Positions 50,645 to 61,135 of a stretch of 64,000 nucleotides of DNA are shown piece after piece. Source of the DNA: Isoetes taiwanensis (lineage: Eukaryota; Streptophyta; Lycopodiopsida; Isoetales; Isoetaceae); contig JAJEKV010000023.1 in assembly GCA_021234155.1 (NCBI GenBank), forward strand, positions 2,970,557-3,034,556, in the 5' to 3' direction. The notes beneath the pieces are model-generated. The model made no database searches. It saw nothing but the letters and a program-made list of their open reading frames with translations, and was not told where the DNA came from. Position 1 is the first letter of the stretch; every line of letters begins with the position of its first letter. A program made the position numbers and the translations under genes.

Positions 50645-50908
50645 ACTTGAGTATGCTACCGGGCCTGACGATGATTGAGCGAGCAGACTGAAAATTTTCT
50701 AGATTTTGATGATCTGTATAGACTGTGATGTTATAAGGAGATCCCTCTAGGAAACGTCTCCACTCTTCGAAAGAATCCACTATTGCCAACAACTCCTTGC
50801 CATAAATGGGATAGTTGATTTCAGCAGCTTGAAATTTTCGTAAGTGATAGGCGATTGGATCCAATTCATGGTCATCCTCCTTCTGTGACAGGATCCCCCA
50901 AGAGCAAA
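50645..50908 (-). pseudogene. Gypsy-1 RNase H, displaced and inverted
   Basis: Minus-strand reading gives ILSQKEDDHELDPIAYHLRK, then EINYPIYGKELLAIVDSFEEWRRFLEGSP and VYTDHQNLENFQSAR, the typical gypsy RNase H. It picks up exactly where the plus-strand copy stops at 41027 (ASDF) and ends where 52688 resumes (LSRIDFVIKYRPG). A TAG replaces the Trp expected after RQAR. Confidence 0.85.
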
Positions 50909-51486
50909 TACAAGGCTCCTGCTATATATAACTAGTCTTAATTCATACAGAAACCATGATGTATGTAGTTTTTGATACACAAATTTATTTGATAGAAGAA
51001 AACCACATGTCATAGTGGTTTGTTGAAAACGATACTTGTTTGTTACATGTTTATTTATGTTGGTTTTTAATGATTACAATGGCTTGTTGAAACTAGTGAT
51101 GGTTTATGTGATAGTTTCATGCATACTATAATAATATATTAAAACTAGTAACGGTTTGGTAATATCACTTTATAATCATGACAAGTTTGGGGGCTAGTTC
51201 TATGATGCCCATTTTAATTAAAGGATATGGCATGGTTATTTATTGCCACGTGGATATGGTAAAATAATTGATTTATTGTATGGTATAGGTGGAATGAATA
51301 ATTGGTAGTCCTATAACAACTCAAGTTGATTGCACCTCATAGTGGGTACTCAATCAAAATTACTTTTAACCTCAACACCTCTTTATGCCTCTCTCAACTT
51401 AGTCATTCTTTGAATGTATCATATTGTATCATATCCTACTCATTTTCATATGCCACTTCATCAAGAAACTATATATAACATTCACG
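50909..51486 (-). mobile_element. Right end of the probable TIR transposon, inverted
   Basis: AT-rich sequence with AAGGCTCCTG at its edge and repeated GTGGTTT/ACTAGTAA motifs facing those at 41028-41160. No coding sequence is recognised. Confidence 0.45.
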
Positions 51487-51494
51487 ATGTACAT

Positions 51495-51833
51495 TCCCCA
51501 TTTATCATTTCGCAGAGGGGTGTGGTCTGAAGGTATGGTAATGTAGGTGCTTTCTGGAGTCTGGAAATAATGAGGCGTGGGCTGAACAGGGGTATGATGT
51601 GGCGACTGAGGTTGAGAACAATGCCGACACACAAGAGGAGACCCTGGTCGAGAATGAGCGCGAGGGGTAAGAGGTGCCGACTGAGCTCTGGAGCGTACAC
51701 GACCTCCCTCAATGTCATAAGCATTGTAAGCATTGTCATACATATCCCGAACAGCCTCATGACGTTGATGACGCTCCAAACGAGCCGTCGTTTGGCAAAG
51801 AATGTCTTCAGGAGTGAAAGCACGAGCAGACAT
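51495..51833 (-). pseudogene. Gypsy-3 gag N-terminal part
   Basis: Starts with ATG at 51833 (MSARAFTPEDILCQTTARLE), about 50 bases inside the LTR at 51885, followed by a Pro/Ser/His-rich stretch. It is cut at the ATGTACAT breakpoint. The rest of gag continues at 46750 in the other orientation, with a frame change. Confidence 0.7.
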
Positions 51834-51884
51834 AGTGGAAAGAAGGAAGGAAGAAAGAAAGATCAGACACGGCAGCGACGACAG

Positions 51885-52446
51885 TGTTTGGGATCTGAGT
51901 TCGGGAACTCCTGCAAGACAGCCCTCTGTGAGGACCCTTGGATCAAACAGGAGAATCCGGGAGCTGTGTCACGCGGGATTTACAAAAGAACAAAGGAAGA
52001 GAAAACAAAAAGACAACAGAAACACAAGTGTGTGAAGAAAACTTCTTAATATCAATCAGAATACATGAGCTCTCACAATCGGGAGAGAAATGATGGAGAC
52101 AAGAACCAAAACTCATCTAACCTTCGAATGCTAGCTCTACTCATATATATAGTACAATGGCCTTGGGCCCAATATAGATACTCTGACAGATCTCGGTGCC
52201 GACTCCTGAAGGAGGCCTGTAGGAATGCTGGCGGTGCCTCTTGAAATGCCTGGAATCACGCTGACGCCTACAGGCCGTCATCTGTCTATTCTCGGCTTCT
52301 TCTTTGGCTGCCTTGTGGGCGTGATCTTCTGCGTGGTCTTCTGCGGGGCTTTTGACGACTGACCAGGACCTGGATTTGACTCCTTGTTCTTGGTCTGGTC
52401 CGAGATGTGCATGAATAGTCCTGTACCAGGTCGTACAGGATTAACA
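51885..52446 (-). repeat. Gypsy-3 5' LTR
   Basis: A 562-bp LTR, TGTTAATCC at 52446 to CCAAACA at 51885 on the minus strand. CTGTCGTCGCTGCCG follows, where a primer binding site would lie; it is not the common initiator-Met site. ACGCG (52447-52451) flanks it. Confidence 0.75.
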
Positions 52447-52451
52447 ACGCG

Positions 52452-52682
52452 TGCATGTGCGTATCTCCCTCCATATACGGTATACAATCTCCTATACCAC
52501 CTCAATAATGGTGAGTATGGTGAGTGGTAAGTGGTGACTGTGGTGTGTGGTGAGTGTGGTGAGTGGTGACTAGTGTGGTGAGTGGTGTGTGGTGACGAGT
52601 GTGGTGAGTGGTGACCAGCGTAGTGAGTGGTGACGAGTGTGGTGAGTGGTGACCAGTGTGGTGAGTGGTGACTACCCCAACA
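52452..52682 (+). repeat. LTR2, 3' half with GTGGTGA minisatellite
   Basis: It aligns with 19015-19136 (GCGTATCTCCCTCCATATA, CTCCTATACCACCTCAA). The GGTGA-type minisatellite here is expanded to about 170 bases. It ends CCCCAACA at 52682, followed by the CAAGT target-site duplication. Confidence 0.75.
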
Positions 52683-52687
52683 CAAGT

Positions 52688-54938
52688 GCTATCCCGTATT
52701 GATTTCGTGATCAAGTACCGTCCTGGATCCCTCCAAGGGAAGCCTGATGCCTTGTCTCGACGCTCCTACCTTGAGCCCAAGCTAGGTGATCCTGCATTTG
52801 ATCAGCAATCACAGGTTATTCTAGGGCCTGATCGATTCCAGCTTATGGCCCTCACTTTATTCGAGAGGCCTCATGATACGGAAAGAGGCCTCATGATACG
52901 GCCTTGTTGGAGTCTCTTGAGCAGCTTTGTCGTCTGATCCATTGGCTCAAGATGTATTCTCACACAATGGTTCTGCATCATCTTCTCAGCAAATGCGATC
53001 AAATTATAATTGTTTTGAGGTTCAAAATGGATTCCTGTTCCGTGATGAGCTTTTGTATGTGCCAGATGGTGCTTCTAGGCTTCGAGTTCTCCAGGCTTAC
53101 CATGATTCACCTATGGCTGGATACTTTGGAGTAGTCAAGGCTCTTGAACTTATTTGTCGAGAGTATTGGTGGCCTGGGCTTCGACGCTCTATCGAAGCTT
53201 TTATTCAATCCTGTGACATCTGCGGTCGAGCGAAGGTTCCAAGGCATCTTCCATGACCTTGTTCAGCCACCTATACATTAACATTATTTATCAATTCTTT
53301 TATTATACATTATTATTTATCAACTCTTTTATTATACATAAGAACTCTTTATATTAGATGTGTAGAAACTAAGTAAAGCACACACACATTAAATTTTTGC
53401 CACGTGGTGCTGTGTGGCACAATTGGTGGCATGGCGTATGGTTGAGCTCTTTATATTAGATGTGTAGAAACTAAATAAAGCACACACACATTAAATTTTT
53501 GCCACCCGGCACTGTGTGGTACAATTGGTGCCGTGGTGTACAGTTACACCATATGCCAGGTAGACTTTAATATCTCCAATTTTGAGGAGACCCATAATTA
53601 CCTGCAATTTTCGGCCCATCAATTCCTTCCCACTCAGATTCCTTTCAGTCCCTTTCATTCTGATTCCTCCGGTCGTTTGTTCTTCCCTTTCACTCCTCCG
53701 ATCCTTCCAGCCGATCGTTCTTCTGTTTCACTCCTCCACTTACGTGGCAGCAGATTGATCGACAGATTGGGATGCCCATCTGGCGCCTGCGAAATTGACG
53801 CCGAGATTTTCCAGTCCTGCCAGTACCAGATGGACCTTGGAAGAGCATTTCTATAGACTTTATTCTAGAGCTGTCACTCTCTCGGGGTTACGATGCCATC
53901 ATGGTGGTTGTTGAACATTTCTCTAAGATGGCTCATTTTATTCCCTGCAACATCACCATCACCAGTGAGGGAACAACGGATCTTCTTCTTTGTGAAGTAG
54001 TCAAACTTTACGCCTTGCCCGATACTATCGTCAGCGATCGTAGACCGTAGTTCGTCGCATGTTTTTGGAAGCGCCTTTTGGAGTTATTGTATATCGACCG
54101 TTCACTAACATCTGGTCATCATCCAGAAAGTAGAGCGCACTAATTAGACTTTAGAGCAATATTTAAGGTGCTTTATCAGTTATCAGCAGGAAAATTGGGT
54201 CGATTATCTTCTGTTAGCTGAGTTTGCCTATAATCACTCAGTACATGCTTTCACTAGTCAAACTGTGTTCTTTCTGAACTCTGATCAGCATCCTCATTGG
54301 TCCCTTAGTGTCGTTCAGTGACTCTGTCAATCCTAGTGCCGAGTCTTGACTTGAGAAACTCCAGGCTCTTCAATCAGATTTTCAGAATCATCTCCATCGA
54401 GCACAGGAACGCTATCGGCATTATGCCAATTTGCATCGACAGGAAGCTCCTAAATTTCACGTTGATGACCTTGTCTGGCTTCTTAGTAGAGATCTCTCTA
54501 CCCGTCCCTGCAACAAGCTTGACTATCGTCGCCTTGGTCCTTATCGGATCATAGCTCAGATCAACAATGTGGCATTTCGGATCGAGCTCCCTCTAGCTGT
54601 TTGGCTCCATCCAATATTTCATGTTTCTTTATTGGAGCTCGACACAGTTAATACTTTTTTGGATTGCATTCCTCCACCGCCACCACCAATAGAAATTGAT
54701 GATCATGAGGAGTTCGAAGTTCAAGAGATTCTGGACTCCAAGTTTCCTCATCGACGATTGTATTACTTTGTCGATTCGATTGGGAAGGTTACTCGCCAAG
54801 TGATAGAACCTGGGAGCCTGCCGAGAATCTGACTAATGCTCCTGATAAAATTGCGAAGTTTCACCGACGTTACCCATAAGCCAGATTTTAGTATTCCGGC
54901 CCTAGCTTCGAGAACTCGTTGTCGTCGTAGGAGGGGGG
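52688..54938 (+). pseudogene. Gypsy-1 RNase H end, integrase and chromodomain
   Basis: LSRIDFVIKYRPG and KPDALSRRSYLEP close RNase H. The integrase zinc domain lies at 52927-53256 (YHDSPMAGYFG, CREYWWPGLRR, CDICGRAK). Some 540 bases of unrelated sequence interrupt the gene (about 53257-53800). The integrase core resumes (SRGYDAIMVVVEHFSKMAHF) with several stops; the SDRRP stop replaces a Gln codon. The frame 54431-54832 gives the C-terminal domain (RRLGPYRIIAQINNVAFRIE) and chromodomain start (FEVQEILDSKF), whose tail continues in another frame (ENLTNAPDKIAKFHRRYP). A 20-base direct repeat (GAGGCCTCATGATACGG) is at 52865-52901. Confidence 0.85.
53344..53545. repeat. Two 100-bp direct repeats inside gypsy-1
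   Basis: CTCTTTATATTAGATGTGTA begins both copies (53345 and 53449), and both run through a CACACACATTAAATTTTTGCC segment. They lie in the insertion that separates the integrase zinc domain from its core. Confidence 0.75.
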
Positions 54939-54941
54939 TGG

Positions 54942-55380
54942 TGTGACGATCATATGTATATTCGTATCATACGAATATTATATTCGTATGTACAAACAAT
55001 GGTCGTCACACGGATGCAAAAGGGTAGTTGCATAAGACAAGATTTGAACTTTAAACCTTCCAGTTGCAAATCACACACCTTTGCTAAATGTGCTACCAAT
55101 ATTTATTAAAAACATTGCCTCATGTCATTTTCATATGAGGAGTTGTTTATAAGAGGTTCTAGAATATTCTAGAACCTATATGCATGCACAACATTTGGCA
55201 TGATCTCATCCATTGGAGTGGCGCGATCCTGACCGTTTGCCTTTGGGCCATTGTACTCTTGATTCCTGTTGATATATCAAATTCTTTGCCGATCTGGGCG
55301 TATTTCTTCCGTATTTGCTGCATATTTTCTATGTATTTTTCTTGTTTTCATGTAGGTTCATGACATGATGGTATTTAAAT
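54942..55380 (+). repeat. Gypsy-1 3' LTR (right edge uncertain) with heat shock element
   Basis: It starts TGTGACGATC right after a purine tract (AGGAGGGGGGTGG), as a 3' LTR should. The first 70 bases form an imperfect palindrome (TGTGACGA to TCGTCACA) with ATTCGTA repeats. A perfect 24-bp palindrome at 55154-55177 contains TTCTAGAATATTCTAGAA, a four-module heat shock element match. The right end cannot be fixed because no 5' LTR is left for comparison. Confidence 0.55.
55157..55174. promoter_or_regulatory. Heat shock element match in an LTR
   Basis: TTCTAGAATATTCTAGAA has four alternating TTC and GAA modules with correct two-base spacing, the consensus bound by trimeric heat shock factors. 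Function is inferred from sequence only. Confidence 0.5.
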
Positions 55381-56219
55381 GGCAAACACAGATATAAAGT
55401 TAATATTGTATATAGAACTTTCAATAATAATGATTTTCGCAATAAGGCTATGACTAAATGGCCCAGCTCTAAAGAACAACCTGAAGTTCTTTTTCATGGA
55501 ATTCTTATTGTTCCCCCAAGATTGGCCACTTCATTTGGCTATTGGCTCAAGGAAGCTTAAATAAGCTTGATTCCTTATCCAGAAGAAATGATACCATCTC
55601 TGCAGCATGTCCTCTCAACTATCTTTATGATGAAACTATGAGTCCTATCTTTTTTTGTAACAAATTAACTAGTTTCTGGGACTGGATTCATAGTAAGTCT
55701 GGCATTTCACATAATTACGACTTGCTTTTCTTGATTCAAATGAATAACAAATTCAAGAATTCCATTTATGGAAGAAAAAAAGTTTCATTGTTCTGGATCA
55801 AGTTACATTTCCAGTTTGATTTTAAAACCATGACCACTACTAATAAGAGAAATTTACTTCTCGATGACAGATATAGGCAGAAGTTTTATAATCATAAGCA
55901 GATTGCGAACTGTTATGGAACATTATTGCTACTGATGGCAAGATGTCTCTTCCCTCTTCTTCATTAACAGTTGAGAAAAGAATAGTTGCACATTTGGAAC
56001 CATAGATTCATTCAATGCCTACTATAACTCTGTGTTTGAATCTAATACTATAAGCAATCCAAATGCTTCATACAATATCTTAAATTTAGTATAGGAAGCA
56101 TTTGAGACCACAACAACTTTGCACTTAGTTGAACAGGCAATGGTCGACCTCATCAGTCCCTTAATAACAAGGGACTTGTATATATTATATATCTTTCAGG
56201 GCGATGTATGTTTGTAGAG
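55381..56219 (+). other. Unrecognised stretch with a 141-codon open frame
   Basis: The frame 55542-55967 is Lys/Asn/Phe-rich and has no motif I know; about 35 codons just upstream (near 55455-55560) in another frame look coding-like. It could be a decayed transposon gene. No splice pattern or start context favours a host gene. Confidence 0.25.
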
Positions 56220-56366
56220 TTTGACAACATTCTTATTACTGCCACGATTTTTCCCTTGAAAACCCTTTCCAAAGGGGGTTAACTCGGATATTCATTGGGT
56301 CCCAAAAGCCGATTGGTCTCTGTGGACGATAAAAATCATTCTATTCTATTCTATTCTATTCTTTAA
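56220..56366 (+). mobile_element. LINE 3' end with TTCTA tail
   Basis: It shares the 3' UTR end of the 9263 and 60765 LINE copies (GGGTCCCA, GCCGATTGG, GTGGACGATAAAA) but is more diverged and ends in (ATTCT)n at 56339-56362 instead of (TTCC)n. Confidence 0.65.
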
Positions 56367-58079
56367 AGGAAATATCCATGGTAGAAAACCTTTGCCAAAT
56401 TCGTGTTTTAAGTATTTACTTGTGCATATGGACTTGGAAGCATCAAGTTACTTGTTTCGTTCACTTTTTTGGCAAAGCACCATGCCATGAGTTGTTGTTA
56501 TTGTTTAATATGCAGCAAAAGCAATAGTGGTATTAGATATAGAAATTTTGTCGTCCCCTATCACCCCCTCCCCCAACACACAACCCTTAAACCCACACCC
56601 ACACACACAACCCTACAAAAGCTCATACCATTCGCTATTGTCTTTGGCATATATGACATTCAAAATACTTATCCCAGCCCAAGAGGATAGTTGTTGAATC
56701 ATGGACCCACTTGCCAGGATTAGTACTTTTCTACTGGCAAATTCGGTGGAATGAAGAAAATGATGCAATATAAAAAAAAAGTCAAGGTGGTCAAATCCAT
56801 CCTAAAAGGACTCCTATTGTTACTTGAAGTTCCAACTATGATGAATGCAAGTTGTCTGTTCTTTCTAATCAGGATGGTATAGAAATTTTGTAGTATGAGC
56901 TGGAGATAGTTTTTTTCTATCTATTCTTAGCTCTATATTCTTGAAGTAGACTCTAGAGAAGCTTTCTTGGTGGATATGACGAATGAGAATTGAACATATG
57001 TTTACAACACCGACATTGTTTGTTGAAAATATTATTCATAGCTTTTGACTTGGGAGGTTCAAAATTGGCATATGGTACAAGGGCCCTACTTAGTAATGTG
57101 TATCAATATGAAGCACTAGGTTTCCAACCGATATCTTGTTAGGAAAAACAAATAGCACCAAACACCCCCGTGCAACACAATTGAAGTTTATGTGTTTGTC
57201 ATTTGGAGACCAAGATAGCTCTATGACATAACATAGAATTTTTTTTGACATAAAATAAAACATGGCTAAACATATATCGTCGGACTTGGAGATCCATATA
57301 TTTTCCTTAATCTATTTGATGTAATTCCAATAGAGAACCATGCAAAATTGCAATCCTCCTCATCTTGTTTACCTAATAGACTCTAGAGTAGGTATGAGAT
57401 ATGCAATGTATCAAATCTTTCTATGACAAATGTGCATGACTACACGATCCTTTGGCAAATAATAGGCTAGCCTAGCGATATCATAGGCACATACATGTTG
57501 CTTCTTCTTCCTTCTTTTTTTCTTTCTTTCTTTTAATAAATGGTAAAACGTGAGAATGAAATATAAAAAAATAGCAAGAGTCTAAAAGCATAGGGGCAGT
57601 AGACAAAAATATACTTCCATAAAAGTACCATCCCACATTCCAAAACCATTCAAAAACATATAACAAAGCTTGAAAATAAACTCTCCTTATTACTTTCCTA
57701 CGTTTACAACAATTGTTATAGTAGACCAGCATGCTAAAAATGTTAATGTCAATAATAAGCCATTCAAAAACAAATTCCTTGACTCACTGCTTAAATTCGA
57801 CTACATCTACATACATTAATCCATGTAAGTATGTTATGTGCCAAATTAAAAAATTCCTTGTGTATGCAATAATCATAATAAAAGCATTCAACTTCACCTG
57901 TCATGTACATATCAAAGGCATGATAATAGATCTACTAAGTCATCTTAAACAATTCAGCTTTATAGAACTTCCCACAATGCATAAAACCATTTCTAAATCA
58001 CGTGTAATATCTATCCATGCATTATTTCATAAATTCGCATGCTGCACACGAAAATGCACCAAGATTCTCAAATATTTTG
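56367..58079. other. AT-rich intergenic stretch, no gene recognised
   Basis: Short open frames only. A CCCCACA/CACCCACAC-rich patch is near 56565-56610 and a poly-pyrimidine patch near 57505-57535. Nothing is supported as a gene. Confidence 0.4.
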
Positions 58080-60130
58080 TTAAGGTTCCCATATATTTCC
58101 TAAGATTCTCTTGAGATTCCCCTAGACTCCCAAAGATTGTACCAAGATTCACTTAGATTACCCATGATTATACGTAGATTCTCTTGGATTCCCTTAGATT
58201 CTAAGAAGATTCCTTTAGATTCTCCAAGATTCCGCTAGATTCCTAAAGATTTTATGAAGATTCCTTTAGATCATATGAAGATTCCCTTAGGTTCTCCAAG
58301 ACTCCATCAAGATTCTTCTATATTCTTAAAGATTCTCTAAAGATTCACATAGATTTCCCAAGTTCTATGTAGATTCTCCTAGATTTTCTAAGATTCTATC
58401 AAGATTCCCCTAGATTCTCAAATATTTTTCAAAGATTTCCTAGGTTTTCATAAATTCTCTCGACATTCCCCTAGATTCCAAAAGATGCCCCAAGATTCAC
58501 AGAGATTCCCCATGATTCGATGTAGGTCCCCTAGGATTCCCATAGATTCTATGAAGATTCCTTGATTCTCCACGATTCCACCAAGATTACCCTAGATCCC
58601 TAAAGATTTTACGAAGATCCTTTTAGATTTCTATAGATCATATGAAAATTCCCTTAGGTTCTCTAAGAGTCCATCAAGATTCTTCTAGATTCCCAAAGAT
58701 TCTCTCAAGATTCACATAGTTTTCTCGAGATTCTATGTATATTCTCCTAGATTCTCTAAGATTCTATTCAGATTCCCCTAGATTCACAAATATTTCATGA
58801 AGATTCTAGGTTCCATAAATTCCCCTTGATTCCTAAAAAATTGCCCCAAGATTCATCTAGATTACCAATGATTATTTTGGATTCCCATAGATTCTATGAA
58901 GATTCCTCTAGATTCTCCATAGATTCTATCAAAATTCCCCCAGATTCCCAGAAATTTTATAAAGATTCTTTTAGATTCCTTTAGATCCTATGAACATTCC
59001 CTTAGGTTCTCCAAGATTCCATCGAGATTCCCCTAGATTCTCAAATAGTCTCTCAGGATTTACATAGAATCACCAAGAATCTATGTAGATTCTCCTAAAT
59101 TGTAAGATCCTATCAAGATTCCTCTAAATTCTCAAATATTCTATTTCTCTTGGATTCCCTTAGATTCTATGAAGATTCATCTAGATCCTCCAACATTCCA
59201 TCAAGAAGATTCCCAAAGATTTTATGAACATTCCTTTAGATTCCATTAGATTCTCTTAGGTTCTCCAAAATTCCAAAGATTCCATCAGGATTACCCAAGA
59301 CCTATGTAGATACTCTTAGATTCTCTAAGATTCTATCAAGATTCCCTCCCATAAATCCTCTTGAGATTCTGGAAGTCCCTAAGATCCTCTTGAGATTCCC
59401 CTTAATTCCCAAACACTACTCCAAGATTCCTCTAGATTCCCCAAGATTCTATGTATATTTCTTAGCTTGATGTAGATTTTATGAGGATTCCCATAGATTT
59501 CCAAAGATTCTCCCAAGAATCCCATAGATTCTCCAAGATTCTATGTAGATTCTGTTAAATTCTCTAAGACTACTGCAAGATTCCTCTAGGTTCCCCAAGA
59601 TTCTATGTAGATCTCTTAGCTTCCCTTAGATTTTATGAGGATTCTTCTAGATTCCCAAAGATTCTCCTAAGAATCCCATAGATTCTCCAAGATTTTATGT
59701 ATGTTCTGTTAGATTCTCTAAGATCCTATAAAGATTCTCCTAGATTCCCAAAGATCCTCCTGTGATTCCCCTATATTCCCTAAGGTTCTCTTGAGATTCC
59801 TCTAGATTCTTAAAGATTCCATAAAGGTTCTCCTAATTCTCTTAAATTACCATAGATTTCCTAAAATTATAAGATAAGATTATCCCTTAGATATTATGAG
59901 GATTTTTTGAGATTCACAAAGATTCTCCCAAGAACTCATAGATTCCCCAAGATTCTATGTAGATTCTCTAAGATCCTATGAAGATTGCTCTAGATTTCCA
60001 AAGGTCCTCTTGAGATCCCCCTAGTTTTCCTAAGGTTCTATTGAGATTCCTCTAGACTCCTAAAGATCCCATGAAGATTCCCCTAGATTCTCTTAGATTA
60101 CCATAGATTTCGTAAAATTCTAAGATTCTA
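58080..60130. repeat. AGATTC satellite with 10/11-bp period
   Basis: About 2 kb in which AGATTC-like words recur every 10 or 11 bases, alternating (consensus near AGATTCYNNN with an optional extra base). A higher-order unit is visible: ATTCCCTTAGGTTCTC at 58281, 58648 and 58996 starts similar blocks, giving steps of 367 and 348 bp. The last third uses variants such as CTCTTGAGATTCC. No open frame crosses it. The edges are sharp: unrelated sequence before 58080 and after GGAACGGTGCC at 60140. Confidence 0.9.
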
Positions 60131-60319
60131 AGAAACTGTGATGGAACGGTGCCAAAGCACAACTCATTGAAAATCTCTCAATGAGAGGAATCCAATGACA
60201 TAGGCCCCACCTTGATCCGACTCCTCTAGTGCAAGTTACCTATCTTTGAAGGCAATTAAAAAAAGGAAGCTTCCTAGAAAGTCCAACTAGGAACCACCTC
60301 ACTACATTTTTATTAATAA

Positions 60320-61135
60320 GAGTGCCACCTCATCTCCTCTCGGCTCCTGCACTTGGCTTACGCTGTGGCGATGTGCCCGCAACGACTCAGGGCTTGTTGG
60401 AAGGACAAGAGAGCCCAGTGGCTAGCGCGCTGGAACGTAGACGCACATAGGTGCGTCCAGGTGCACATAGGCGCCGGCCGGGATAGACTGAGGGGGTACT
60501 TGGACTCTTGTTTCCTGGGGAAGCTCTGGGACCACCATGCTCTGGAACAGGTAAAGATGACACACTACAAACAGCACATAAACCCCACCCTAGTTCGAGG
60601 CCCACAGCTCTACCTGCATTCTCAGTTGCCCATGAAGAAGCGCAGGATCATCGCGTCCATTCGAACAGGGGCCCACCATCTTCGGCTTGAGACGGGTCGG
60701 TGGGTTGGAGAGCCGCGCCAGGACAGGCTTTGTCAGTGTTGCCCGCTGGGGGTTGTCGAGGATGAAAGCCATGCCTTCCAGAGCTGTCCAACCTATAGTC
60801 AGATTCGGGCTCGCTACATTCTCTTGGTGCGACCTGGTCTGCCCCTGCACGAGCTACTCAGTACGCCGTCAGTTCGATCCCTTGGCTCCCAGGAGTTTCT
60901 GGATCTGCGGACTCATCTCTGCCCCGGGAGCCTACCTGAGGTGCCGGGAATTCATGTGTATATGTATATTTGTACAGCTGCCAGCAGACTTGTTGCTGCG
61001 ACGGTTTTTCCCTCCTAAGGGGGGGTTTTTTAATTCGGGTAGCAACGGGCTTGCTGCACCCGTGTAATTTGGGTCCCATAGGCCGATTGGCCTCCGCGGA
61101 CGATAAAAGAACCTTCCTTCCTTCCTTCCTTCCTT
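60320..61135 (+). mobile_element. LINE 3' portion with TTCC tail
   Basis: The frame 60353-61018 encodes the C-terminal region of a LINE ORF2, downstream of RT. A zinc-binding segment, HHLRLETGRWVGEPRQ then LCQCCPLG and ESHAFQSC, resembles the zf-RVT region of plant LINEs. Its 3' UTR has GGCCGATTGGCCTCCG and GACGATAAAAGAA, and it ends in (TTCC)n at about 61112-61135. It is 5' truncated near 60320, with no RT or endonuclease. It is the longest copy of a family with ends at 9263, 27001 and 56220. Confidence 0.8.

Larger units (their letters stand above)
46742..51494. other. Inverted segment between two ATGTACAT palindromes
   Basis: ATGTACAT occurs at 46742-46749 and 51487-51494. Left of the first is transposon sequence and right of it gypsy-3 gag. 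Left of the second is transposon sequence and right of it the start of gypsy-3 gag on the minus strand. Reversing this segment joins transposon to transposon, gag to gag, RNase H to gypsy-1, and the two LTR2 halves around gypsy-3. Confidence 0.65.

Noticed and set aside
52278-52714. His/Thr-rich frames (SPHSPLTTLVTTHH repeats)
   Set aside because: Antisense translation of the LTR2 minisatellite.
58080-60130. Possible CRISPR-like or tandem gene array
   Set aside because: The repeat step is 10-11 bp with no fixed spacer or repeat of CRISPR size, and the setting is a plant nuclear genome.
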